Assembly (NCBI GenBank): GCA_964512145.1 | Contig: CAZEIM010000035.1 | Span: 1 to 29,199, forward strand | Source of the DNA: CAYOHR01 sp964512145 | Lineage (GTDB): Bacteria > Bacteroidota > Bacteroidia > Flavobacteriales_G > JALEGO01 | Length of the DNA: 29,199 nt | Direction: 5' to 3' | Part shown: positions 9,221 to 16,705 of the stretch, one piece after another | Numbering within the stretch: position 1 is the first letter of the stretch | How the letters are laid out: each line of letters starts with the position of its first letter | Translations under genes and position numbers: made by a program | The notes under the pieces: model-generated | The model's database searches: none | Seen by the model: only the letters and a program-made list of their open reading frames with translations | Told to the model about the DNA's origin: nothing

Positions 9221-9897
9221 ATCGTTTTTAATTTAGGCAAAACGTTTAGTGTATTCTCTTCAAAAGTAATCTTAATAATTCCTTTTTGAAAGATTTGATC
9301 CTCAAATTGAAAAGTAAATTCTTTCGAAACATTAAGTTGGGCAGTTTGAAATGCTAAAATGATTTTAATATTTGGAGAAACATCAAATGTTCTTTCAAAA
9401 TGAGTCATGTGGGGTTTAATAACTATTGAGTTTTGAATTATTTGAATATCATTTGCAACTTGGTATGCAAGGTATTGAACTCTTTGTTGATATTCATCAG
9501 AAGAGCTAATCTTATGTTTTAACAAATCAGCTTGAATTGGTTCTGTTAATCCGATTTCTAAAATAAAGTGTTCATATCCTTCTAATTCTTGTTCTCGTAT
9601 ATCATATACCTTGCTTGAAATATTTGAGGACTTTAATTCATTGCAAATGATATAAGGAATAGGTCGATAAAATAGCTTAAAATAAACGTCATTCATTTCT
9701 TTAGTTTTAAAAAAATGATTTTCTTCTGATTTTATCCAACTTGTATATTCTTCGGGTGATAATTCAGTTTTTTTTATTAATTCTGCTTTCTCAGATTCAA
9801 ATGGAGAATTATTTTCTAAAACGGAATAAGAGATGTTTTCCTCTCTTTTACAAGAGGTAAATAAAATTAAAAGTGTGTATGCATATAGCTTTATCAT
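9217..9897 (-). CDS. Lipoprotein of unknown function, 226 aa
   Basis: Signal peptide of a lipoprotein: MIKLYAYTLLILFTSC with the acylated cysteine at residue 16 followed by KREEN. The rest is polar, with helical segments (e.g. around 'SSDEYQQRVQYLAYQVANDIQ') between beta-strand segments. I recognise no family. It abuts the OmpH-like gene (stop and start are contiguous) and its own stop overlaps the start of the giant RHS-related gene by 4 bp, so its amount is probably tied to that protein. A role as an envelope accessory for the giant protein is inferred from this position only. Confidence 0.82.
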   Translation of the reverse strand: MIKLYAYTLLILFTSCKREENISYSVLENNSPFESEKAELIKKTELSPEEYTSWIKSEENHFFKTKEMNDVYFKLFYRPIPYIICNELKSSNISSKVYDIREQELEGYEHFILEIGLTEPIQADLLKHKISSSDEYQQRVQYLAYQVANDIQIIQNSIVIKPHMTHFERTFDVSPNIKIILAFQTAQLNVSKEFTFQFEDQIFQKGIIKITFEENTLNVLPKLKTI

Positions 9898-10422
9898 TTA
9901 TTTTCCTTGATATTTTATATTAATATAATCAATTACTTTTTTAGTAATATTTTCTGATTCTTTAGCATACATAATACTTCCATTTGCATTTCCAAATATG
10001 TATGTATAGTTATTTTCTTCTCCGTATTGTTTTATATATTGATTCATCTGCTCAATAATTTGATTATCATATGTTTCGGTTAATCTTAAAGCGTCTTCTT
10101 CATACTGTTTTCTTCTCAAGAAATACTCTTCTTTTATCTTATTGTATTTTTCAATTTCATTCTTAAAAGCATTCGATTGACTTGTTTTTTGAAGGGAAGA
10201 CTCTAATACTGCTATTTCAAACTGTAGACTATCTAAAATCTTTTTTTTAAGATTTTCCGTATTTTTATATTTTGCCTCTAATTCTTTTTTCATCGAAAAG
10301 TTTTCAAAAACGGTTTTTATTTCAATGTATCCAAATTTTTGTTCATAATACTTAATAAATGCAATATATAATAAAACACTTAAACCAATAAAAATTAATA
10401 AGATGATACTTTGTTTATTCAT
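9898..10422 (-). CDS. Membrane-anchored OmpH/Skp-like periplasmic protein, 174 aa
   Basis: One N-terminal transmembrane helix (~5-24) without a clear cleavage site, then a long charged coiled coil (~43-130), then a conserved end with 'YTYIFGNANGSIMYA' and 'ITKKVIDYINIKYQGK'. This is the OmpH/Skp layout: a beta base with long helical tentacles that hold unfolded outer-membrane proteins in the periplasm. Classical Skp has a cleaved signal peptide; here the protein seems to stay anchored. A second OmpH-like gene at 19827-20450 has the same ending (YNFVFGYTGWGNVLFA). Placement between a barrel/Ig gene pair and the lipoprotein/giant-protein genes suggests a chaperone dedicated to this operon's products (inference). 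Confidence 0.8.
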   Translation of the reverse strand: MNKQSIILLIFIGLSVLLYIAFIKYYEQKFGYIEIKTVFENFSMKKELEAKYKNTENLKKKILDSLQFEIAVLESSLQKTSQSNAFKNEIEKYNKIKEEYFLRRKQYEEDALRLTETYDNQIIEQMNQYIKQYGEENNYTYIFGNANGSIMYAKESENITKKVIDYINIKYQGK

Positions 10423-10428
10423 ATAAGT

Positions 10429-11562
10429 TTACCAAGCATTCGAAGTAATATAAAATTTTATGTAACTTTTTTCTCCTTTTCGATTTAATACTTCTAAAAA
10501 GTAATAGGCATTAGTCGATAAATTTAATCCTTGCAAATTAATATAATATCTGCCTAACTCATTAATTTTTGGAGATGTAGTATCTTCATCAACATTTACT
10601 AATGTAGCAGATTCAAAATCAGGAATAATTTCGGTTGTGTTACTTTGTATAATTTTGCAATTAACTAGATGGTCATCACTATACTCTTTTTGAAATGTAA
10701 AAAATAATTTTGATCCGGTTACAGTAAAAAATGAAGCATTCAAATCTTTGCTTAATCGCGCATATTTTATTTCGGGTTGAATTTTAGGCTTTTTCATTAT
10801 AAACTCCCAAGCTTCGGTTTTATTGGTTACCATATTATTAGTTACTTTTTGGACTTGCCAAGCATATTTCCCTCCGGGTTTTAACGCTGGAGCATCCATA
10901 GGATATTGAACTTGGTGGGTTGTTAAGAAGTCTTTCATGTAGATAGGATTATTTATATTGATACCATCTTCTGCAGATTGACCTTCTTTTAACTCTACTA
11001 ATATTAATTTGTAATATTCGCCTGAAGTTAATATATCAAAAGGCTCACTATGATTCCAATTTAATAATGGATTTTTTATTTCAATAGTATCTTTATCCAT
11101 AGGATAGGTTAACACCAAGAAATTTGAAAAGTCAGACTGCTGGTCTTCACAGTAATAATCAATGGCTTCTGAATTTGAAATGGTTTTTATGGTACTACAA
11201 AATCTGTATATTCCCGAAGGCATTCTTTTTGTATTACGTACGTATTCGGCTTGTTTTGTAGGAGCATATTGTACTAATTGAAATGAAGGAGAATTGTTTG
11301 ATATAATGTTTACTCCAGGAACTAATTGTATAGGGTTTGTTTTAACCGTTAGTACAGGCTCATGGTTTGCGTTATACACAATCGACTCAATAATAACACC
11401 AACCGTATTTGATTGACTGTTTAATACATTTATTTGCATGAGTGAGTTTGGTGTTATATTATAGGTTGTATATAATGCACTTACTACTGTTACCTGAGAA
11501 AAAACTTGGCTGTAATAACTTAGTATTAGCGCCAGTATAAAACGTATATGTGATATTTTCAT
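10429..11562 (-). CDS. Exported protein with Ig/FN3-like beta domains, 377 aa
   Basis: Signal peptide at ~1-22 (MKISHIRFILALILSYYSQVF) with processing before QVTVV. The mature protein is beta-rich. Residues ~160-265 look like an FN3-type domain that includes 'GGKYAWQVQKVTNN', a motif seen in many exported Bacteroidota proteins of unknown function; the last ~100 residues look like another beta domain. I cannot name the family. It lies 3 bp after the barrel gene and 6 bp before the OmpH-like gene, so it is part of the same operon. A periplasmic or surface partner of the barrel is a guess from context. Confidence 0.78.
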   Translation of the reverse strand: MKISHIRFILALILSYYSQVFSQVTVVSALYTTYNITPNSLMQINVLNSQSNTVGVIIESIVYNANHEPVLTVKTNPIQLVPGVNIISNNSPSFQLVQYAPTKQAEYVRNTKRMPSGIYRFCSTIKTISNSEAIDYYCEDQQSDFSNFLVLTYPMDKDTIEIKNPLLNWNHSEPFDILTSGEYYKLILVELKEGQSAEDGININNPIYMKDFLTTHQVQYPMDAPALKPGGKYAWQVQKVTNNMVTNKTEAWEFIMKKPKIQPEIKYARLSKDLNASFFTVTGSKLFFTFQKEYSDDHLVNCKIIQSNTTEIIPDFESATLVNVDEDTTSPKINELGRYYINLQGLNLSTNAYYFLEVLNRKGEKSYIKFYITSNAW

Positions 11563-11565
11563 TCT

Positions 11566-13779
11566 TTAAAAAAAATTAGTTAGTTTAACGGAAAACAAAT
11601 AAGGAAAGTTTCGATAATTATCATTTTGTTGTATTGTATTGTAAAAATCACCCATAACTAGTTTTTCACCTGTTAATTCTAAGCTCGTAAATTTACCAAT
11701 ATTTTTAACACATCGCAAATTATATCCTATTGATTTTTCGAAATTATGCCCAAAAACACTATATTTTACTTGTGATGATATCATGGTTGTTTTACCGATA
11801 TTTAAGTTTGTTCCAATAGATAGTAGATAAGTGTTTGTTGTTATAGAGTCGGGATATACATATTCAAACCATTGTCCTGTTAAAAATAGTCGAATGTTTT
11901 TTCCTAAACCAACATCATAGTTTAATTGAAGAGTTTGGTAATTATTATTTGTGGTATCTGAAACGATTAAAAAATGATTGTAAGCTAAAGTAATTACATG
12001 TGAAGTGTATTTTTTGATTTTACTGTAGGTTAATACTGCGTTACTAATGTGATTTTTATTGGTTATTACGCTTGAACTAGTTTCTATGGTATGTATTACC
12101 GGAAAGTAGCCTGTAATTAACGTTAAACTTTTTAAGAGTTTAATTTTTGATTGAGCTCCAATGGTTGTTAAATTGTTTTGATATTCGTACAATTTTAAAA
12201 GGTTATCTTGTTCGTTTCTATATCTTAAATTTATTTGTATTTTTTTCGTTACTTGATGTTCGGATAACACTTCATATCTAATATTATCTGAACGTAAAAA
12301 ACCCGCTCCATAATTTTTGAAGTATGGATCAATCCAACGAATGCTAGAGGTTATTTTAGATTTAATTTTCGGCAAAAGTATACTGTGTTTGGCTAATGCA
12401 GCATTTGTTCGGTTGTTGGATAAAATATTTTTATATCCTTCTAATAAACTTATTTCAGAAAGCGCTGAATTATGTAGATATGATTTATCTAAAAATAATT
12501 CAATAAAATGATTTTTAGAAAATTGATATCGAATATCTAACTCAATTACATAATTTTTTTCTTTTGGTCCAAGTACGTAAGTTTCGGGAGGAGAATCAAT
12601 ATAACTACCGGTTTTTGCTATCCCTTGCAAAATACCTACGTGAAAGTGTGTGTTTTCTTTAGCCCCTGGCCCGGCTTTTATGGCTGTAATTCTTTGCCCT
12701 TGACCAACATTTCCAAAATCAAAAAAGTTGAATAAATTTCGAGTGTACTGTAAATGATTTTTAACTGGGTCAATAGAAAACATAACCGGACTTACCGTTA
12801 CTCCATGACTTATGGAAAGGTATTGTTCTCCATCTATTTCACAATGTATTCCTTGTAAACTAATTCCATTTAAAAATAGCGGAGAAAGATTTGGGTTGGT
12901 TAATCCAAATTCAAATTTTCTGATTTTTTCTAGTAAAGAAGTAGCGTTAAACGAATTTTTTTTTGGATTATATTGACTTTGCTCTAAAGTAAGCTTGTTT
13001 TTTTGTTCTTCAATATTTTTTATTTTATCATTGATAGATGAAATTTGATTATTGATAGCAGAAATTTTTTGCTGTAATTCATTCTTTTTTTCAGCCAAAG
13101 AAATACTATCGTTCAAATTTGGCTTATTTATTTCTATTGAATCTGTAAAATTGGGTATCGGTAAATGAGCTGAGTCGGATAATAAATGATTTAAATGATT
13201 AATATTATTTACATCAAGTAAAGATTGTAAATAATATTTCTTTTCAAATAACTTTTCTTTTTCACCGTTTAATTGAATTTTTTTGATGTCAAATGAGTCT
13301 AATTTTTGAATATTAATGGCTCTTTTTTCTTTTAATAGATCTCTGTATTTTAAAATATCAAAGGATAATTTTACATAATTATTTAAACCGGATACACTTC
13401 CTAAGTTTGAATAATTGTAGCTAAAAACCCATGGTAATATTCCTGTTTGTAGTCTAATATCACCGTAACTTCTGTAAAAACCCGTTGGAATGTTTTCACT
13501 TGTAAGATAAGGGATAAAACCATAGTTGTATTCAGCGGTTATTTGTCCGTTAATTTTAAAAAATTGGTTTGTTAGTTTTTCTTGAGAAGTTTTAGTGGTG
13601 TCTGAGGACTTGGATATAGAATCTTGTTTTGCACTTTTCAGATTCTTTTTTTTTGAAAAAATATTTTTTTTTGTTTCTACTTTTGATTTGAAGGTATTCG
13701 TATCGATATAATCAATTTGTGTAAATCCAATAACTAATTGAATTAAAAAGAAATAAAAAAAAAATAAATATCTGTTCAA
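11566..13779 (-). CDS. Outer-membrane beta-barrel protein with internal coiled coil, 737 aa
   Basis: The start must be TTG at 13779: an in-frame TGA lies upstream with no ATG or GTG between, and the next in-frame Met is far inside. Residues 1-20 form a signal peptide ending GFTQ. A Lys/Ser-rich linker (~30-70) precedes a few beta strands (~72-140), then a helical, strongly charged coiled-coil segment (~140-190 and ~228-268), then a long series of amphipathic strands (~290-737) ending in 'LFSVKLTNFF'. A terminal Phe is typical of outer-membrane barrels. The coiled-coil insert in the N-terminal third is unusual. First gene of the eight-gene operon; it could be a pore, assembly site or anchor for the exported proteins encoded downstream (inference). 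The weak start may limit its amount. Confidence 0.82.
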   Translation of the reverse strand: MNRYLFFFYFFLIQLVIGFTQIDYIDTNTFKSKVETKKNIFSKKKNLKSAKQDSISKSSDTTKTSQEKLTNQFFKINGQITAEYNYGFIPYLTSENIPTGFYRSYGDIRLQTGILPWVFSYNYSNLGSVSGLNNYVKLSFDILKYRDLLKEKRAINIQKLDSFDIKKIQLNGEKEKLFEKKYYLQSLLDVNNINHLNHLLSDSAHLPIPNFTDSIEINKPNLNDSISLAEKKNELQQKISAINNQISSINDKIKNIEEQKNKLTLEQSQYNPKKNSFNATSLLEKIRKFEFGLTNPNLSPLFLNGISLQGIHCEIDGEQYLSISHGVTVSPVMFSIDPVKNHLQYTRNLFNFFDFGNVGQGQRITAIKAGPGAKENTHFHVGILQGIAKTGSYIDSPPETYVLGPKEKNYVIELDIRYQFSKNHFIELFLDKSYLHNSALSEISLLEGYKNILSNNRTNAALAKHSILLPKIKSKITSSIRWIDPYFKNYGAGFLRSDNIRYEVLSEHQVTKKIQINLRYRNEQDNLLKLYEYQNNLTTIGAQSKIKLLKSLTLITGYFPVIHTIETSSSVITNKNHISNAVLTYSKIKKYTSHVITLAYNHFLIVSDTTNNNYQTLQLNYDVGLGKNIRLFLTGQWFEYVYPDSITTNTYLLSIGTNLNIGKTTMISSQVKYSVFGHNFEKSIGYNLRCVKNIGKFTSLELTGEKLVMGDFYNTIQQNDNYRNFPYLFSVKLTNFF

Positions 13780-13822
13780 AAGAGGAAATTTTAATTCATT
13801 TGATACGTTTACAAATAATAAT

Positions 13823-13869
13823 ATGTTTCAAAAAAATCATATATATGTAAAATAAAAAATTTGAAACAT
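13823..13869. repeat. 10-bp perfect inverted repeat in divergent promoter region
   Basis: ATGTTTCAAA at 13823-13832 and its reverse complement TTTGAAACAT at 13860-13869 are separated by 27 bases. The pair sits in the 153-bp gap between the divergent barrel operon and the MORN/mnmA operon. It could be an operator for a dimeric regulator or a chance feature of AT-rich DNA; no U-tract supports a terminator. Confidence 0.45.
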
Positions 13870-13932
13870 TCATTATATAAGGCTAATATTACTCATTTGT
13901 CTGTAAATTTACTAATTTTACATAAATAATGC

Positions 13933-14952
13933 ATGAATATGCTACTTAGAAAGGAGATTTTTACCGTATTTTTTATGTTAAATATTGGTTTTTTGTTTTC
14001 TCAAAATATCAATACCATAGATAAAAACGGATTAAAACAAGGAAAATGGATTGAGTTGGATGCAGAAGGAAACAAAAAATATGAAGGAGAATTTAAAAAC
14101 AATTTACCTCAAGGGAAGTTTATATATTATTATCCAAACCAAAAAATAAAGTCGGTGGTTTACTATTCCAACAATGGATTAAATGCAAGTGCAACTTATT
14201 TTTATGAACAAGGAAACAAAAAAGCAGAAGGTAGATATGTTCATCAGAAAAAAGATAGTATGTGGATTTATTATAATGATTCAGAAGTAATTATTATGAC
14301 AGAGCAATACAATGATGGAAATAAACATGGAGTATGTAAAGTTTTTTACAGTTCAGGAAAATTGGCTGAAATTGATTCATTTAAGCTTAATGTTAAACAT
14401 GGAATGTGTATGAAGTTTTTTGAAAATGGTAATAAAAAAGTGGAATGTGAATACAAAGAGGATTATCCAGATGGTAGATACATTGAGTATTATTCGGATG
14501 GAAAATTTAAAGCTATTGGGAAGTATTTAAATGGCTTAAAATCAGGGAAATGGGATTATTATAATGAAGAGGGTGAAATACACTTTAAAGAATCTTATAA
14601 TTTAGGGGATAGGGTAGAGCTATTTAAAGTAAATGGAGAGTTTGAAGAGTATTATAATAACCCCGAAGAGATCTTGAAGGAAAAAGTTAATTATAAAGCA
14701 GGTAAAAAACATGGACCATTCGTTGAATATTATGAAATTGGAGAATGGAAGTTAAAACCTGTAACGTATAATCAAGAGTTATTTTCAGATACAAAAGAGG
14801 AGATGGTAAAATATTTTGATGGGCAAAAAATTAAACGTAGGGGAAATTACTTGAATGATTTATTAGAAGGTGAAATTGAATATTTTGATGAACAGGGTGA
14901 TTTGCAAAAAGTTGAAATATATAAAAATGGCATTAAAATTTCAGAACAATGA
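13933..14952 (+). CDS. Exported YwqK/MORN-like repeat protein, 339 aa
   Basis: A signal peptide (~1-24, ending FLFSQ) is followed by about a dozen ~23-residue units of the type 'GKWIELDAEGNKKYEGEF', 'HGMCMKFFENGNKKVECEY' and 'SGKWDYYNEEGEIHFKESY', i.e. the G-x-W-x-x-Y/F-x-x-x-G-x-x-x-x-x-G pattern. Such proteins are often auto-annotated as YwqK-family antitoxins, but the pattern is a MORN-like beta-hairpin repeat and no toxin is nearby. ATG at 13933 was chosen; an alternative in-frame ATG lies two codons later. Its stop overlaps the start of mnmA (ATGA). A paralogue occurs at 21027-22601. Role unknown; exported scaffold or binding surface is plausible. Confidence 0.85.
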   Translation: MNMLLRKEIFTVFFMLNIGFLFSQNINTIDKNGLKQGKWIELDAEGNKKYEGEFKNNLPQGKFIYYYPNQKIKSVVYYSNNGLNASATYFYEQGNKKAEGRYVHQKKDSMWIYYNDSEVIIMTEQYNDGNKHGVCKVFYSSGKLAEIDSFKLNVKHGMCMKFFENGNKKVECEYKEDYPDGRYIEYYSDGKFKAIGKYLNGLKSGKWDYYNEEGEIHFKESYNLGDRVELFKVNGEFEEYYNNPEEILKEKVNYKAGKKHGPFVEYYEIGEWKLKPVTYNQELFSDTKEEMVKYFDGQKIKRRGNYLNDLLEGEIEYFDEQGDLQKVEIYKNGIKISEQ

Positions 14953-16040
14953 GTAAACATGGAAAAATACTTGTTGCCATGAGTGGAGGTATTGATAGTT
15001 CAGTAACAGCTATGTTATTGCATGATGAGGGATATGAGGTAGTAGGAATTACCATGAAGACATGGGATTATCAAAATTCAGGCGGTTCAAAAAAGGAAAC
15101 AGGTTGTTGTAGTTTAGATTCAATTAATGATGCAAGAAATATGGCCGTTGAAAAAGGTTTTCATCATTTTATATTGGACATACGAGAAGAATTTGGGAAC
15201 TTTATAATAGATAATTTTATTGAAGAATATTTGGCGGGAAGAACCCCCAATCCTTGTGTTTTGTGCAATACCCATATAAAATGGGAAGCCCTGTTAAAAA
15301 GAGCAGATCAGTTGGATTGTGAATTTATAGCTACCGGACACTATGCGCAAGTTAGAGAAGAAAATGGAAGGTATTTGGTTTCTAAGGGTTTAGATGAACA
15401 TAAAGATCAATCTTATGTTTTGTGGGGCTTGTCTCAAAAGTCACTTTCTAGAAGTAAGTTTCCGGTAGGTAAATTTAAAAAATCTGATATTAGACAAATG
15501 GCTATGGAACAAGGGTTTTCAGAATTAGCCAAGAAATCCGAAAGTTATGAAATTTGCTTTGTTCCTGATAATGATTATCGAGGATTTTTAAAACGAAAAG
15601 TAAACGGATTGGAAGAGAAAGTACAGGGAGGTTTATTTGTAGACAAGTATGGAAATGTTTTAGGAAAACATGAGGGTTATCCCTTTTACACCATTGGTCA
15701 ACGCAAAGGATTAAAAATAGCTCTTGGTGAACCCATGTTTGTTACTAAAATAAATTCCGATAAAAATGAAGTGGTATTAGGGACAAAAGAAGATTTAAAA
15801 GAACAAGAAATGTGGATTCGAAATTTTAACTTCATTAAATTTGATGGCTGGAAAGATTCCTTAGAATGTTTAACAAAAGTTAGATATAAGGATAAGGGAA
15901 CTTTTTCACATGCAATCATTGAAGATTCAAACGTAAAAGTATCTTTTTTTGAACCGGTGTTAGGAATTGCACCCGGTCAATCTGCTGTTTTATACGATGG
16001 AAATGATGTTATTGGTGGAGGCTTTATCATGAAAAAATGA
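14949..16040 (+). CDS. mnmA: tRNA 2-thiouridine(34) synthase MnmA
   Basis: MnmA activates U34 of tRNAs for Glu, Gln and Lys with ATP and transfers sulfur to make 2-thiouridine, in the cytoplasm. Visible signatures: PP-loop SGGIDSS (12-18), catalytic Cys103 in RTPNPCVLCN, TGHYA (129-133), 'KDQSYVLWGL', and the second catalytic Cys203 in 'SYEICFVPDNDYRGFL'. Length 363 aa matches the family, and the C-terminal beta-barrel part ('PFYTIGQRKGLKIALGEP') is intact. It overlaps the genes on both sides by ATGA (14949-14952 and 16037-16040), so a housekeeping tRNA enzyme is translationally coupled to two envelope-protein genes. Identification is secure. Confidence 0.97.
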   Translation: MSKHGKILVAMSGGIDSSVTAMLLHDEGYEVVGITMKTWDYQNSGGSKKETGCCSLDSINDARNMAVEKGFHHFILDIREEFGNFIIDNFIEEYLAGRTPNPCVLCNTHIKWEALLKRADQLDCEFIATGHYAQVREENGRYLVSKGLDEHKDQSYVLWGLSQKSLSRSKFPVGKFKKSDIRQMAMEQGFSELAKKSESYEICFVPDNDYRGFLKRKVNGLEEKVQGGLFVDKYGNVLGKHEGYPFYTIGQRKGLKIALGEPMFVTKINSDKNEVVLGTKEDLKEQEMWIRNFNFIKFDGWKDSLECLTKVRYKDKGTFSHAIIEDSNVKVSFFEPVLGIAPGQSAVLYDGNDVIGGGFIMKK

Positions 16041-16705
16041 AAAAAAATGTTTTCATAACTCTTTGGATGACAGTATTATTTTTAATGATATTTTCATGTA
16101 AAAAAGATTCTGTAGTTTTTTATGATTTAGGTCAAAAATACTTCCCGATTTCATTACATGAATATTCAGTTTTTTTAGTTGATTGTACCGCATATAATGG
16201 ATTCACGTTAGATACGACATTCCATACTAAATACGTAAAAATTCTATATAGTGATGTTTTTACCGATAACGAAGGGGATACTGTGTTTAAAACTTTATTT
16301 TATGAGAAAAGTAAAATAGAAGATTCTTGGCGATTAAATCAGTCTACTATAACTAAAGTTTTGCCGCAACGAATTGAATTTGTTGAGCAAAATACAACAT
16401 ACATTAAATTTATTTTTCCAGTAAAAAATAATAGTACTTGGAATGAAAATGCATTTAATACTTTGGATGATAATATTTTACAATATAAAAATGTACACAA
16501 TGAATATAGTGATAATTTTAAGCTTTACGACTCTACAGTTACTGTTTTTTCAGATCCTATAGAAAATTTAATAACTATTAAAACCCGAGAAGAAATATAC
16601 TCTAAAAACATTGGTTTGGTGAGCAAGTTAATAAAAGATATTGATATTCAGAATAGCAACGGATATATTATTCAATGGACTTTTTTAGAGAAAAATAAAG
16701 AATAA
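16037..16705 (+). CDS. Lipoprotein of unknown function, 222 aa
   Basis: Lipoprotein signal MKKNVFITLWMTVLFLMIFSC with acylated Cys at residue 21 followed by KKDS. The mature part starts with 'VVFYDLGQKYFPISLHEYSVFLVDC' split over a beta-rich region, reminiscent of the many short Bacteroidota lipoproteins that begin with a 'YFPL..G..W.Y' motif; no function is known to me. Start ATG overlaps the mnmA stop; the stop abuts the start of the subtilase (TAAATG), so the three are one operon. Confidence 0.85.
   Translation: MKKNVFITLWMTVLFLMIFSCKKDSVVFYDLGQKYFPISLHEYSVFLVDCTAYNGFTLDTTFHTKYVKILYSDVFTDNEGDTVFKTLFYEKSKIEDSWRLNQSTITKVLPQRIEFVEQNTTYIKFIFPVKNNSTWNENAFNTLDDNILQYKNVHNEYSDNFKLYDSTVTVFSDPIENLITIKTREEIYSKNIGLVSKLIKDIDIQNSNGYIIQWTFLEKNKE

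Noticed and set aside
13933..14952. YwqK-type antitoxin of a toxin-antitoxin pair
   Set aside because: The protein has a signal peptide and repeats only; the coupled neighbour is mnmA, not a toxin.
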